A DNA stretch of 64,000 nt from a virus. The notes under the pieces were generated by a model that was given only the letters and a program-made list of their open reading frames with translations, was not told where the DNA came from and did no database searches. Made by a program: the position numbers and the translations under genes. The DNA is taken from positions 1-64,000 of IMG/VR virus record IMGVR_UViG_3300037502_002621. One strand, given 5' to 3'. Below are positions 33,767 to 42,557 of this stretch, in pieces; position 1 is the stretch's first letter; every line of letters begins with the position of its first letter.

Positions 33767-34041
33767 TATTTTTTCTCCTTTAATGATTCAATCTTAAACA
33801 TAAAGTAATTCGAGGTCATAAACACATAACTTGTTTTGAACTTTTCACTAAACTCATCAAAACCATCATAGTCTTTGTTCTTTTGTAAATCTTCCCTTAC
33901 TTCAAAGTAAAGTTGCGTTGCTTCAAGGATTACTTCTTCTGCCTTAACTAAATCGTTTGAGTAATACATAAATCTATCTTCAAGTTCGGTCATAATTTTC
34001 CACGCTTCTGCGAATAAATCGTCAAGTTGTTTTGAAAACAT
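33766..34041 (-). CDS. Hypothetical helical early protein, 91 aa (copy E1)
   Basis: Counterpart of 630-905 with the same start MFSKQLDDLF. Changes cluster at residues 11-16 and 47-70, where charge is often inverted, and the rest is constant. Rapid evolution may mean contact with a variable partner. Confidence 0.8.
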   Translation of the reverse strand: MFSKQLDDLFAEAWKIMTELEDRFMYYSNDLVKAEEVILEATQLYFEVREDLQKNKDYDGFDEFSEKFKTSYVFMTSNYFMFKIESLKEKK

Positions 34042-34042
34042 A

Positions 34043-34489
34043 TTATTTAATTTCCTTTTCATATTCATTGACGAATGTTTCATAGTAATCTCTTGCCATC
34101 GAATCACCAAATACTAATTTCATTTGACCATTTAGTTTTGCTTTATGGTCTTTCCACGCCAAGCGTTTAATCATACCTTTAAGCGATTTCCAACGACTTA
34201 ATGAATATTCACGATATTCTTCTTCATTAGCAATCTTCACACCATTGGCATTGGTTAAAATAATCTTTTGAATCTCATACGATTCGTTTAAGTGGCGAAT
34301 GTCTAATGCGATTTCCATGCGTGTAATTGAATCGTGAAACACGGCTTCGTCTTGTGTGAATTGCGTATATACATTTGGGAAGTTCGTATTAAAATACCTT
34401 GCGATTTCTCTTTGGGTAATCCATTGATCGCCCAATTCCTTTAAGTAATCGTATAGTCTCCATTGTCGGCTCGTTAGTGTAATTGGCAT
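34043..34489 (-). CDS. Winged-helix DNA-binding protein, 148 aa (copy E1)
   Basis: Protein identical to the E0 copy (907-1353) despite synonymous DNA differences. See there for domain description. Confidence 0.8.
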   Translation of the reverse strand: MPITLTSRQWRLYDYLKELGDQWITQREIARYFNTNFPNVYTQFTQDEAVFHDSITRMEIALDIRHLNESYEIQKIILTNANGVKIANEEEYREYSLSRWKSLKGMIKRLAWKDHKAKLNGQMKLVFGDSMARDYYETFVNEYEKEIK

Positions 34490-34523
34490 ATGATTTCCTT
34501 TCTTTGCCTATACAGATGATAAC

Positions 34524-34763
34524 TTAATCTCGTATCGGGGTCAAGTCTTGAAAGAACAAATCTTCAATGACTGTGTTTTGAATAAAAGTGATAGTTCGTT
34601 CAATGCGTTCTAACATCGCATATATTTTCTTATCTCGTTCTCGACTTTGTGGTTGTTCCGTTAATACCAAGATAGAATTGAAGTCATCACTCATTAACTT
34701 ACTACTAACGGCTAACTTTGCGAGTGCCGTTTGTTGCTTTTCGAGTTCTTCTTCTGGACTCAT
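34524..34763 (-). CDS. Hypothetical helical protein, 79 aa (copy E1)
   Basis: Counterpart of 1394-1633, starts MSPEEELEKQQ. The gap before it is slightly shorter than in E0. The 59-base overlap with the next gene is kept. Confidence 0.7.
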   Translation of the reverse strand: MSPEEELEKQQTALAKLAVSSKLMSDDFNSILVLTEQPQSRERDKKIYAMLERIERTITFIQNTVIEDLFFQDLTPIRD

Positions 34764-34905
34764 ACAAACCTTTTAACCTTTCTTTATATTGCTTAATTTC
34801 TAACTTTAACAACTCTGCCGAACATTTGTTGTATTGTTCAATCATCTCGCCTATCGTTGCTTCGACAAACGAGATTTCTTGTTCTAAATCTTTTTTCATT
34901 TCCAA
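34705..34905 (-). CDS. Hypothetical coiled-coil protein, 66 aa (copy E1)
   Basis: Counterpart of 1575-1775. Changes fall mainly in the coiled coil and in the stretch overlapping the 79-aa gene, while the basic end KATNGTRKVSR is constant. Confidence 0.7.
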   Translation of the reverse strand: MEMKKDLEQEISFVEATIGEMIEQYNKCSAELLKLEIKQYKERLKGLYESRRRTRKATNGTRKVSR

Positions 34906-35138
34906 TATAATTCCGTTCTAATGTATTCGTCAATCACTTGGTGTAATGCGTAATTGACTAACATCAACTTTGTAATATTCTTACCCGACTTAACATAGGT
35001 CGCATATTGGTTAAAGTGGTTATTAAACTCAATGACTTCGGTAAATTGTTCGCTTAGAATATGATTCCAAACGATTGTCCCCATGTTATTAACCACTTGG
35101 ACAAAACCCATTTGCTTTAACTTTTCACTTGGTTTCAT
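34896..35138 (-). CDS. Hypothetical early protein, 80 aa (copy E1)
   Basis: Counterpart of 1766-2008. A much longer frame is open here (to 35321) but not in E0, so the shorter start MKPSEKLKQMGF is preferred. Confidence 0.75.
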   Translation of the reverse strand: MKPSEKLKQMGFVQVVNNMGTIVWNHILSEQFTEVIEFNNHFNQYATYVKSGKNITKLMLVNYALHQVIDEYIRTELYWK

Positions 35139-35139
35139 T

Positions 35140-35502
35140 TTAGATACCAATATAGTTGTCGTCAAACGATTCATATTGCTTAATTGCCCATTGTTTAATA
35201 TCGTGAGCGTATAAGTGATGAAGTAATTCGTGTAATGACTCAATAATTTCTCTTGGGTCAGTTGATCGCACTTCACTAACATCGCCACAATCTTCAAAGA
35301 ACTTTGGGAATTGTTCGCCATATTGCGTTTTCAATTCAAGGAACACTTTATCGTTTTGTTCGGTTGATAGATTAAAAAAGTCTTTTAGCATTTGGGGAAC
35401 ATCAAAGTTAGTCGTGTTAATGGAAATCAATGTGCCATCTTCATTGGTTTCAATGACGAAGTAGTAGTATTCGCTATAACACCAAAATGGTTGTTTTTCC
35501 AT
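35140..35502 (-). CDS. Hypothetical early protein, 120 aa (copy E1)
   Basis: Counterpart of 2010-2372. About nine conservative changes, including HELIH to HELLH. Same start MEKQPFWCY with a GGAA-type ribosome site. Confidence 0.75.
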   Translation of the reverse strand: MEKQPFWCYSEYYYFVIETNEDGTLISINTTNFDVPQMLKDFFNLSTEQNDKVFLELKTQYGEQFPKFFEDCGDVSEVRSTDPREIIESLHELLHHLYAHDIKQWAIKQYESFDDNYIGI

Positions 35503-35521
35503 ATTTCGTTCCTTGTCTTGC

Positions 35522-36016
35522 TTAAAAAGGTAAGTCATCATCACTCGTTTCCAATACAGGAACATTTGATGGTTTAGAAACGGCTGGTTTTCTATCAAAC
35601 ACTTTGCGTTCTTCATCGGTCTTATTGGCAACTGCTTCGGACTTCTTCGCTCTAAAACCTTCGTTTAATTCTTCAATGACTTTAACTTCAAGGGCAATTA
35701 ACTTATTGTAAGACACACGATACTTGCCTTGTTGCTTTGCTTGAATCGTAATGTTGCCAGTGACTTCTACTCTAACTTGGCGATCAAGTGTCGTTAAGAA
35801 ATCAACGGTCTTTTCGTCAAACACTAAAATTTGGAAATAGCGTTTGTATTCTTTATATTCAGCACCTGCCTCACGAGTTTGTTCCAATAAGAATGAAACA
35901 AAAGGTAGTTTCTTGGCACTGGTCGTTAAACGAGTTGGGGCGTATGGAATAGTTCCAGTCATTACGAAAAAGTTTTTTTCTTTACCAACTTTAGGGTTGT
36001 TTTTAATTTCTGCCAT
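35522..36016 (-). CDS. ssb: Single-stranded DNA-binding protein (copy E1)
   Basis: Counterpart of 2392-2883, 164 aa, one residue longer in the linker; acidic tip DDDLPF kept. A start seven codons upstream overlapping the SSB-like gene by ATGA is open here but not in E0, so MAEIKNNPK is preferred. Confidence 0.93.
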   Translation of the reverse strand: MAEIKNNPKVGKEKNFFVMTGTIPYAPTRLTTSAKKLPFVSFLLEQTREAGAEYKEYKRYFQILVFDEKTVDFLTTLDRQVRVEVTGNITIQAKQQGKYRVSYNKLIALEVKVIEELNEGFRAKKSEAVANKTDEERKVFDRKPAVSKPSNVPVLETSDDDLPF

Positions 36017-36033
36017 ATTTCTCTTTTCCTGAA

Positions 36034-36474
36034 TCATTTGAGATTCATTTGTTTTGCTTGTTGTTCTAACAAGTCAAGTTCTTTATCAAAGTCGCTAACA
36101 GTGTTCGGCTTGGAAACATTTGTGTAATCTTCGATATTTAATCCTCCTTTGGATTTAAGTAGCATGTTATATTCAACCACTGGCACTATGTTATCACACA
36201 CTAATAAATAAGTCAATTCTTTTTCGGACTTACCTAAAGACAGATGTCCCGTTATCTCAACGATCGTTTGCTTTGATAAATTGGCAACATACTTAATGAC
36301 CTTTTCATCAAACCCATAAACTTTGAAATAACGGAACGATGTATCACCACTTGGTTGTGCCAATAAAAATTGAACATATGATTTGCCACTTTTACTGGTG
36401 TTGGCAAATACCTTGTGGGAAATCAACCCACTTAAAATCAATATGTTTTTTTTATTCGACACTTCGTTTAACAT
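36034..36474 (-). CDS. Second SSB-like OB-fold protein (copy E1)
   Basis: Counterpart of 2901-3341. Differences concentrate in the last 40 residues; again no acidic tip (ends QQAKQMNLK). Confidence 0.8.
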   Translation of the reverse strand: MLNEVSNKKNILILSGLISHKVFANTSKSGKSYVQFLLAQPSGDTSFRYFKVYGFDEKVIKYVANLSKQTIVEITGHLSLGKSEKELTYLLVCDNIVPVVEYNMLLKSKGGLNIEDYTNVSKPNTVSDFDKELDLLEQQAKQMNLK

Positions 36475-36626
36475 TATTGTTTTGATTTGTCGGATTGTTC
36501 TTTGAGTTGAGTTTCGGCACTTGTCTTGATCGCTTCAATTAACACAGCACTTGTGGCATATGGTAATTGTGATAACGCATTTAAGATAAGTTGGACTTCT
36601 TCGACTTTAAGTTCTAATTTAATCAT
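36474..36626 (-). CDS. Small helical early protein, 50 aa (copy E1)
   Basis: Counterpart of 3341-3493. First 40 residues identical; end reads KEQSDKSKQ instead of KDLADKSKQ. Confidence 0.75.
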   Translation of the reverse strand: MIKLELKVEEVQLILNALSQLPYATSAVLIEAIKTSAETQLKEQSDKSKQ

Positions 36627-36804
36627 GTTCTGCTCCATTCGGTTTTTCCGATTTTAATGCTTCTTCTAATTCGTTTATCAAATTCGCAGTAATAATAACT
36701 TTAAGTCCCGATTTAAGCGATTTGATAATTTGTCGTTGGTTGATAATCATAATTGAACCATACACCAACAACAACGCTAAGATAACAATGATAATGGTTT
36801 CCAT
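36619..36804 (-). CDS. Single-pass small membrane protein, 61 aa (copy E1)
   Basis: Counterpart of 3486-3671 with the membrane helix unchanged and four changes in the tail. Confidence 0.75.
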   Translation of the reverse strand: METIIIVILALLLVYGSIMIINQRQIIKSLKSGLKVIITANLINELEEALKSEKPNGAEHD

Positions 36805-37460
36805 TATTTAGAAACCATCGAACCTTGAATGTTTAACAATAAGGTTCTTGCGACAACTTCCGTAAGTTCTTCAAACTTTAAGACACCATTTTTCAATAAG
36901 AACTTTTGAACCTTCTCTTTGTTTTCAGGTATCAATTCTTTGAACAAGTCGTTAAGTTGTTCGACTGTGTTTGGTCTTGCCTTTTGGTTTTGATCACCCA
37001 CAACACTCTTGGCAATTTGGTTTGCCTTAAAGTCGGTTGCTTTGGTTGTTGATGTGGAATCGTTATCTTCTGGTAAATCTTCACCAGCATAGATATACAA
37101 CCCTAAACCATGACGGCTAATCGCTTTGGTTAATGAGCGTTGAATAGACTTATTCACATCAAACGAAGTTAATTGTTCAAGTGGAATAGATTTATTACGG
37201 AAGTCCATAACAGGCAATTCTTCAATGTGTTCAATACCTTCTACGGTCACACCAGTCTTAACCCACGCAGTTCGACCATCGGTAAAATAGTTCCAACCAT
37301 CTTTGTTTTCGTAGATGGTGTAAGACGCATTGGGGAAATTTTCTTTTAACACACCCCAAGCCCATGCCCACGATAAGTAAGTAAGACCATTCTTCTTTTC
37401 TGCCTTATCATTAACATTGATTTTAGATAACACTTCATAGACTGATTTTGTTTCTGCCAT
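36804..37460 (-). CDS. Single-strand annealing protein, Sak3/DUF1071 type (copy E1)
   Basis: Protein identical to the E0 copy (3671-4327) while the DNA carries synonymous changes, indicating strong constraint. Confidence 0.85.
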   Translation of the reverse strand: MAETKSVYEVLSKINVNDKAEKKNGLTYLSWAWAWGVLKENFPNASYTIYENKDGWNYFTDGRTAWVKTGVTVEGIEHIEELPVMDFRNKSIPLEQLTSFDVNKSIQRSLTKAISRHGLGLYIYAGEDLPEDNDSTSTTKATDFKANQIAKSVVGDQNQKARPNTVEQLNDLFKELIPENKEKVQKFLLKNGVLKFEELTEVVARTLLLNIQGSMVSK

Positions 37461-37472
37461 ACATTTCCTTTT

Positions 37473-37631
37473 TTAGTAGCACATTAAGTGCCGATATTTT
37501 TTATAGCCAACATTTATTAAGAAACGAGTTTTGCGACCACACACTTCACATCTGCGACCACGATCATTGTTGTAGAGATAACTTATGTCGCATAATCCGT
37601 TATCGTTCCATACATATCGTGTTTTATACAT
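37473..37631 (-). CDS. Small zinc-ribbon-like protein, 52 aa (copy E1)
   Basis: Counterpart of 4341-4496 with one extra residue (Asp after YNN). All four cysteines kept. Confidence 0.7.
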   Translation of the reverse strand: MYKTRYVWNDNGLCDISYLYNNDRGRRCEVCGRKTRFLINVGYKKYRHLMCY

Positions 37632-37699
37632 AGACCACCTGCCTTTCTGTAATACATCTTAAATCAAGCATTTTATAAAGTCAAGCACTTTCGAAAAAA

Positions 37700-38014
37700 T
37701 TATTCTCCACCCCATTCATTGTCCGTATCAACCATTTTGTCTAAGTTAAAATGAAACACGTGAAATTGTAGATTTTCCCAAGACATATCAAATTTATTAT
37801 TTTGATAAAACACATAACCATTGTGTCCAGTTGCTAAACGATAACCTTGTCCGTTAAAACTAATTTCTAAATTAAGTTCATCGACACCATCTTTTTTCGC
37901 AAAAATATATTCGTCATAATTTGCGTATGGAACAATCGCTTTACAAATAAACCCAACACTTTCTACAAAAGTCAGCAACTTAATTTGATGTTCTTCTCTT
38001 TGTTTTTGGTTCAT
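37700..38014 (-). CDS. Hypothetical early protein, 104 aa (copy E1)
   Basis: Counterpart of 4555-4869 with about five substitutions. The non-coding sequence following it (37632-37699) has drifted more than the gene. Confidence 0.75.
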   Translation of the reverse strand: MNQKQREEHQIKLLTFVESVGFICKAIVPYANYDEYIFAKKDGVDELNLEISFNGQGYRLATGHNGYVFYQNNKFDMSWENLQFHVFHFNLDKMVDTDNEWGGE

Positions 38015-38052
38015 AAGAACCCCCTTTGAATATTATGTTATATCAAAACAAA

Positions 38053-38427
38053 TTATTCGTCAATACTTTTTTTGCGTTTATATTTTGGAATGTAAATAAG
38101 TCCGTCTTGAACGAGTCTAACAAGCATATAAGGGTAAATTGTTTCTTCAAAAGAAAATGCGTCTAACTCTTCTTCAAAGGTTAAATAATTTTCTTTCGTG
38201 TATTTTTTATTGTAAATACTTGGCAACTTCTTGTGATCGTTTGTGACTGATAATCTCACTTCACGAGTGGTTGCGTCAATGCGAATTGATATTTCAACAT
38301 TGTTTTTATCGGCTGTATTAGCATTCGCAACATACCAATATTCATTCGTTCCTCCCCAATATGTAAATCCATACGACTCTAATTCGGCAAACGGCACTTC
38401 TTCTTTTAACTTGATTGGCACTGCCAT
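38053..38427 (-). CDS. Hypothetical first gene of the early operon, 124 aa (copy E1)
   Basis: Counterpart of 4908-5282 with two substitutions (A26G and C59S). Same AGGAGG ribosome site. Confidence 0.8.
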   Translation of the reverse strand: MAVPIKLKEEVPFAELESYGFTYWGGTNEYWYVANANTADKNNVEISIRIDATTREVRLSVTNDHKKLPSIYNKKYTKENYLTFEEELDAFSFEETIYPYMLVRLVQDGLIYIPKYKRKKSIDE

Positions 38428-38447
38428 ATCATGTCCTCCTGAAAGAA

Positions 38448-38476
38448 ATTATAAACGATAAAATGTATTTTGTCCC
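38448..38476 (-). promoter_or_regulatory. Early operon promoter (E1)
   Basis: TATAAT (38448-38453) and GGGACA (38471-38476) with 17-base spacing on the minus strand, identical to the E0 promoter. Confidence 0.6.
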
Positions 38477-38499
38477 ACTAAAATGTCGGTCGCTTATAT

Positions 38500-38590
38500 A
38501 TTTAGTATGTTATATATATAATATATATAAAAAGAATATATAACATCTATAATCATATACATACATATAACAAATATAATCTTATAAGTC
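38500..38590. repeat. AT-rich iteron-like tract, IG2
   Basis: TATAATCATATA (38548-38559) and TATAATCTTATA (38575-38586), again 27 bases apart, as in IG1. Confidence 0.45.
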
Positions 38591-38966
38591 TTATTACTTT
38601 CTTTATCATATAAAGAGTATTGCTAACATATTATATAAAGCGATTGCTAAGATAATCATAGAAACTTGACGCTGACGCTTGGTCTGTCTCTCTAAAGATA
38701 AAAGAAGCGATTTAAGACACGATATGTGTTGGGTAATGTTCTTATAGCACCCCTACCCCATTTGTTTAACCATAGCGTTGTTTTGGTGCTTAGATTACAT
38801 TTGCCACTACCTAACAACGAGTTGCCCGTGCGATATTACACTCATAGTAGGCATTAACCTACAACTGGCGTTGAATGTGGGTTATCTTTTTAGGAACTTT
38901 ACACTACTTTTTTAAGAATTGATAGTTTGTAGTGTAATTTAGTTGTCGTCATTTTGTAGGCAACCA
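38591..38966. other. Control region IG2, non-coding
   Basis: Matches IG1 up to the inverted repeat at 38899-38937, then jumps to the structured RNA. Two segments present in IG1, including the whole toxin-like gene, are missing. No gene seen. Confidence 0.6.
38899..38937. repeat. Inverted repeat TTACACTAC / GTAGTGTAA (IG2)
   Basis: Nine-base arms at 38899-38907 and 38929-38937, counterpart of 5764-5803. Arms kept while the spacer has changed. Confidence 0.6.
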
Positions 38967-39087
38967 AATAAAAACACCCACCGAAGGAAGGGCGATGGGT
39001 GTCGGTCAATGAATTACTTTGGTGGCAATATCGGGACAACCCGAGTTTCCACAATGCTATGAGCAAGGGGTCTAATTGGTATTGCCA
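38967..39087 (-). ncRNA. Structured RNA, orphan antitoxin-like (IG2)
   Basis: Counterpart of 6148-6268 with the long-range stem, inner hairpin and terminator all kept and only a few loop changes. No toxin-like gene lies opposite in this copy. It may act in trans on the toxin message of the first copy, or its real job is different (for example late-transcript 3' end). Confidence 0.6.
38974..39002 (-). terminator. Terminator of the structured RNA / late operon L2
   Basis: Stem arms at 38974-38980 and 38996-39002 with TTTTTATTTGG following on the minus strand. Counterpart of 6155-6183. Confidence 0.75.
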
Positions 39088-39093
39088 CAATTC

Positions 39094-39102
39094 ATTATAG
39101 CA
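39094..39102 (-). promoter_or_regulatory. Extended -10 promoter of the structured RNA (IG2)
   Basis: TGCTATAAT on the minus strand, kept although the bases just upstream differ from IG1. Confidence 0.65.
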
Positions 39103-39105
39103 CAA

Positions 39106-39963
39106 TTATTTAACAACTTCGGCAGTTTCATATACACGCAATTCTTTTACGAGTGATCCATTATCATACGATTCCACAAAGCGTGATATGTAATTTCTAC
39201 GAACATCATAAATCTTCGAGTAGTCCGACATAATATCTAATCCAAGTTTATACGCAAACCCATAGGACATAATTGATAAACCAACATTAAATACCGAATC
39301 ATAAACGGCTTGTCCAACCGATATATCATCGCTAATAACGGCACTTGAAGAAATTGCTAAGGTAACGAATGTTAGAACCATCTTTGGGAATAACTCACGC
39401 AATATCGTATTTTTTTCGCTATACAAAGCCATTTGAATACGATTGCGAATATCATACGCAGACAAGTATGTTTGAGCATTCACAAATGGGAAATAGAAAT
39501 CGCCATGTTTAAGTTTCTTAATCAACTTGTAGTGCCAATGATTTAATGAGTAATCATTTAACTTTACTCGTATATCTCGCAATGGCAACGCATATAATTC
39601 GTTTGGTATGCCGTTAGCAAACAACACATCTTTAATGTATTGTTCTCGTTGTTTCTCATAATCCATTTTCACAAATAAACCGAATGTGGTTAATAAACCT
39701 TTGTCTTTAATTAGCGTGATGGCACGAACTAACAATGACTTTGATTCTTTGTGTTGGTCTTTGTTTTCACCACTTAATTTACCATCAGGAATACCAAAGT
39801 AAATCCAAGCAACTTGTAGTAAATACTTGAAGAATAATTCTAACCAAAAGCGTTCGGTTAAAATCTTCGACATATCTAAACCGACTTGTAAAATCGAATA
39901 GATAATTAAGATTGCTAATACGAGTGGGTAAAGAATTAACTTGTAGGTATCAATCTTTTTCAT
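39106..39963 (-). CDS. Multi-pass membrane protein, 285 aa (L2)
   Basis: Counterpart of 6298-7155; about five substitutions, including I131R and R142H region in the soluble loop. Last gene of L2. Confidence 0.8.
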   Translation of the reverse strand: MKKIDTYKLILYPLVLAILIIYSILQVGLDMSKILTERFWLELFFKYLLQVAWIYFGIPDGKLSGENKDQHKESKSLLVRAITLIKDKGLLTTFGLFVKMDYEKQREQYIKDVLFANGIPNELYALPLRDIRVKLNDYSLNHWHYKLIKKLKHGDFYFPFVNAQTYLSAYDIRNRIQMALYSEKNTILRELFPKMVLTFVTLAISSSAVISDDISVGQAVYDSVFNVGLSIMSYGFAYKLGLDIMSDYSKIYDVRRNYISRFVESYDNGSLVKELRVYETAEVVK

Positions 39964-40163
39964 TCACGATTACCCCATAACAAATCGCTAATTAGAAATG
40001 CCAATGGCACAGACAATATCAATAGCACCGAGATAACCGTTGGGTTGGTAATAAAAGCGATAAAATCGAAATCGGTTAATATCGCATAGACTAACCACGC
40101 ACCAAAGATTAAACCACCGATAATGGTGGTGATCAAGTGTTCCTTTAATTTGCGAATATTCAT
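39960..40163 (-). CDS. Small two-helix membrane protein, 67 aa (L2)
   Basis: Counterpart of 7152-7355 with three conservative changes. Confidence 0.75.
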   Translation of the reverse strand: MNIRKLKEHLITTIIGGLIFGAWLVYAILTDFDFIAFITNPTVISVLLILSVPLAFLISDLLWGNRE

Positions 40164-40164
40164 A

Positions 40165-40635
40165 TTACTTACCTAATATTTTCCTTTCTTGGTATATCTT
40201 TTCTTTACGAATAGAATCAAACATTAACAATGTATAACCAATTGTGCCACTAATTAGCGATACAATGCCAAAGGTGTATAACACCGATGATAATTGCCCA
40301 ATCACATAAACAGCACCAATCAACATAGCGAACGATACGGCATATTCGACTAACTGAATAAATCGCCAAAAAGCAGGAACTGGACGACCTTGTATGTCGC
40401 TAACATGTAAGACTTGGACTAATCGTTTGCGAATGTTTAAGATATAGACCAATAACATAATTCCTAAGATAACAACAGCCCATATGGACGCAACCAACCT
40501 TGAACCACTTGGGGTATCGGTTGGTGTAATCGTGGTAATATCAATGGCAATATAACCGATATAAACAAGTGGAACAACCCAAATGAAAATAAAACCTAAG
40601 GTTGCTAACCAGTTGCCTTTACGACTTTTAGACAT
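40165..40635 (-). CDS. Four-helix membrane protein, 156 aa (L2)
   Basis: Counterpart of 7357-7827. The region of residues 10-50 differs at many positions (TPTDTPSGSRLVA against TDTNTSVGSRVVL), while residues 51-156 are identical, a sharp boundary that suggests recombination or selection on the first outer loop. Confidence 0.75.
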   Translation of the reverse strand: MSKSRKGNWLATLGFIFIWVVPLVYIGYIAIDITTITPTDTPSGSRLVASIWAVVILGIMLLVYILNIRKRLVQVLHVSDIQGRPVPAFWRFIQLVEYAVSFAMLIGAVYVIGQLSSVLYTFGIVSLISGTIGYTLLMFDSIRKEKIYQERKILGK

Positions 40636-40642
40636 AGATTAC

Positions 40643-41098
40643 CTACTCTTTCTTTTTAAGAATGGAAACGGCTTTTTGTTCAACAATTTTAACGGCACTT
40701 GCTACTTTGTCGGCAATTTGTTCTTGGATTGATAACGATTGTTTCTTCTCTTCCAAAGTCTTTAACAATTCTTTTGCCTTGGTGTTGGGCGATAACTTTG
40801 CTAATTCAATAAGTAATTGGTCATTAGCGTCTTGATATTCTTTTTGTGCTGTTTCTAATTCGGTAATCTTTAATGCGTCCAATTTAACACCTTCTTTAAG
40901 TTCATTAATTTTATCGCTTAAAGTTAATATCGCAGTGTTAGAAGGCATAAAGGAACGAATAATCGCCACAGTCCCAGTGATCGCACCAGCACCAATAGTA
41001 GTCACCCAAGTCCAAGTGTTGTTTAACAACTCGGTTAAGAAACCCAATGATTCGGGTTGTTCGGCAACATCGGTCAATAGTTTAATAAACGGATTCAT
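40643..41098 (-). CDS. Membrane-anchored coiled-coil protein, 151 aa (L2)
   Basis: Counterpart of 7835-8290; about five conservative changes. Confidence 0.75.
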   Translation of the reverse strand: MNPFIKLLTDVAEQPESLGFLTELLNNTWTWVTTIGAGAITGTVAIIRSFMPSNTAILTLSDKINELKEGVKLDALKITELETAQKEYQDANDQLLIELAKLSPNTKAKELLKTLEEKKQSLSIQEQIADKVASAVKIVEQKAVSILKKKE

Positions 41099-41463
41099 TC
41101 TTCTTGACCTCCAATAAACTCTTCATATTCTTCTTCGGTAATTTCACCCTTAATTAACTTGATTTCCATTTCTAAGCGTTCTAATTGCTTTTGAGATTCA
41201 ACCAACGCTTTGGTGATGGATTGGAATTGTAATTGTAGGGCATTATCTTTTTCCACTTCTTTTTTCTTCAATAAAGCATGGTGTTCTTGTTTGTTCAACT
41301 CGGCTTGTTTCTTCCAAGTGTCCAATGATTCGTCCGTATGCCATTCAAGTAAATGGATTTCAATGACTTTGCCATCTGGTGCTTTTTCAAGATAAACAAG
41401 TTTATCGCTAACTGCGATTTGCTTACGCACTTGATTTTTAATTTCGCTTAATGTTTGTCGCAT
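41095..41463 (-). CDS. Coiled-coil protein, 122 aa (L2)
   Basis: Protein identical to 8287-8655, with synonymous DNA changes only. Confidence 0.8.
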   Translation of the reverse strand: MRQTLSEIKNQVRKQIAVSDKLVYLEKAPDGKVIEIHLLEWHTDESLDTWKKQAELNKQEHHALLKKKEVEKDNALQLQFQSITKALVESQKQLERLEMEIKLIKGEITEEEYEEFIGGQEE

Positions 41464-41483
41464 AATTATAATCTCCTATATAA

Positions 41484-41492
41484 ATTATAGCA
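41484..41492 (-). promoter_or_regulatory. Extended -10 promoter of the membrane module (L2)
   Basis: TGCTATAAT on the minus strand, counterpart of 8676-8684. Confidence 0.6.
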
Positions 41493-41774
41493 TTATGATA
41501 TAGTGGGTTTTACCCCAAAGAACTTCTTATGAATAAAGACACCAATGGCGAATGTTATCGGTTTCTCAATGGTAAATGGCAACCACAAAAAAGTTTGATA
41601 ACCAATACCGATTGATAACAATAAGTCATTCTCGAATAACCACCCAATTAGAATGGCGATATAAGACCAACCATTTGTGATAATCCAAGCGATTCCGAAT
41701 GATATTAACATCTTGTATGTTAAGTATGGTTTTAGTTTATTTAACCACTTCTTTGTCTTTAAGATTATGTTCAT
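41493..41774 (-). CDS. Small membrane protein, 93 aa (L2)
   Basis: Counterpart of 8685-8984. Membrane part conserved; N-terminus (MNIILKTKKWLNKL) unrelated to that of L1, the left edge of the exchanged fibre-tip block. Confidence 0.7.
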   Translation of the reverse strand: MNIILKTKKWLNKLKPYLTYKMLISFGIAWIITNGWSYIAILIGWLFENDLLLSIGIGYQTFLWLPFTIEKPITFAIGVFIHKKFFGVKPTIS

Positions 41775-41880
41775 GCGATTTCATTAACTGGGACTTATGT
41801 TCGTCTTTTGCCAAGCGTAATTCTTTCCACTTGGGTAATCTACGGGTATCTCTACGATATGCCCTATCGGTCATTTTCAT
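41737..41880 (-). CDS. Small basic protein, 47 aa (L2)
   Basis: Read directly: MKMTDRAYRRDTRRLPKWKE, followed by a charged helix. Diverged relative of 8929-9057 sharing RLPKWKEL. Overlaps the upstream gene by ATGA. Confidence 0.65.
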   Translation of the reverse strand: MKMTDRAYRRDTRRLPKWKELRLAKDEHKSQLMKSHEHNLKDKEVVK

Positions 41881-42050
41881 AAATATATCTTTTCTTCGCC
41901 ATTAAAGATTTGATAACGATAAGTCAATATCTTTTCCATTGACCAACTTGATGGAAATGGTGATTTTTCTAATTCATACATAAACGCAAATGATTGTGGT
42001 TCTACATCAATGGCAATAATCTTAAAGTTAATATCGGTATATATTTTCAT
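41877..42050 (-). CDS. Small fibre-associated protein, 57 aa (L2 only)
   Basis: Starts MKIYTDINFKIIAIDVE, ends FNGEEKIYL. Placement after a fibre-tip gene and size resemble small tail-fibre assembly or XkdX/XkdW-type proteins, but this is only positional. ATGA overlaps on both sides. No counterpart in L1. Confidence 0.65.
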   Translation of the reverse strand: MKIYTDINFKIIAIDVEPQSFAFMYELEKSPFPSSWSMEKILTYRYQIFNGEEKIYL

Positions 42051-42550
42051 TTTTCTAACCATACCCTATGAATACGGATTTCGGTATATTCTACATCTGG
42101 TCCAGTTGTTGCTTGATAAGCATTAACACGAATGTATTTACTACCCGTTAATGCGTTAATTGCCAATACCGATGTTTTACGACCAGTTCCAGCACCATAA
42201 CTAACTCTTGCGTCAAAGTTATTGTAATCACCATTTTTATCGCCATCTACAATCAAATAAAAAGAACCTTCGTTGATTACTTCCCAATCTACATACACAC
42301 GCTTATAATCGGTTATATCAACTGTGCTATTGGTCACATAAGCAATATTAGTGGTCATAAACCCAGTAGGTTGATTATCAATAACCAAAGTGGCATAAGA
42401 ACCACCTTCGGTTAATGTTCCACCACCAACTGTGCCACTACCAGTGACGCTATCAATACCTTTAACCCACGACACATCTTCTGTGCCACTTGTGTATAGT
42501 TTTAGCGTTATCGGTGAAGCCGTCCCAAATTGTGAGAATATTGTTTTCAT
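42047..42550 (-). CDS. Beta-sandwich fibre-tip protein, 167 aa (L2 only)
   Basis: All-beta, Gly/Thr/Val-rich (SVTGSGTVGGGTLTEGG), ending VEYTEIRIHRVWLEK. Resembles carbohydrate-binding or tail-tip sandwich domains, so it probably binds the host surface together with the fibre. The start MKTIFSQFG is chosen; the longer frame would begin at TTG inside the fibre gene. No counterpart in L1. Confidence 0.65.
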   Translation of the reverse strand: MKTIFSQFGTASPITLKLYTSGTEDVSWVKGIDSVTGSGTVGGGTLTEGGSYATLVIDNQPTGFMTTNIAYVTNSTVDITDYKRVYVDWEVINEGSFYLIVDGDKNGDYNNFDARVSYGAGTGRKTSVLAINALTGSKYIRVNAYQATTGPDVEYTEIRIHRVWLEK

Positions 42551-42557
42551 GTTATCA

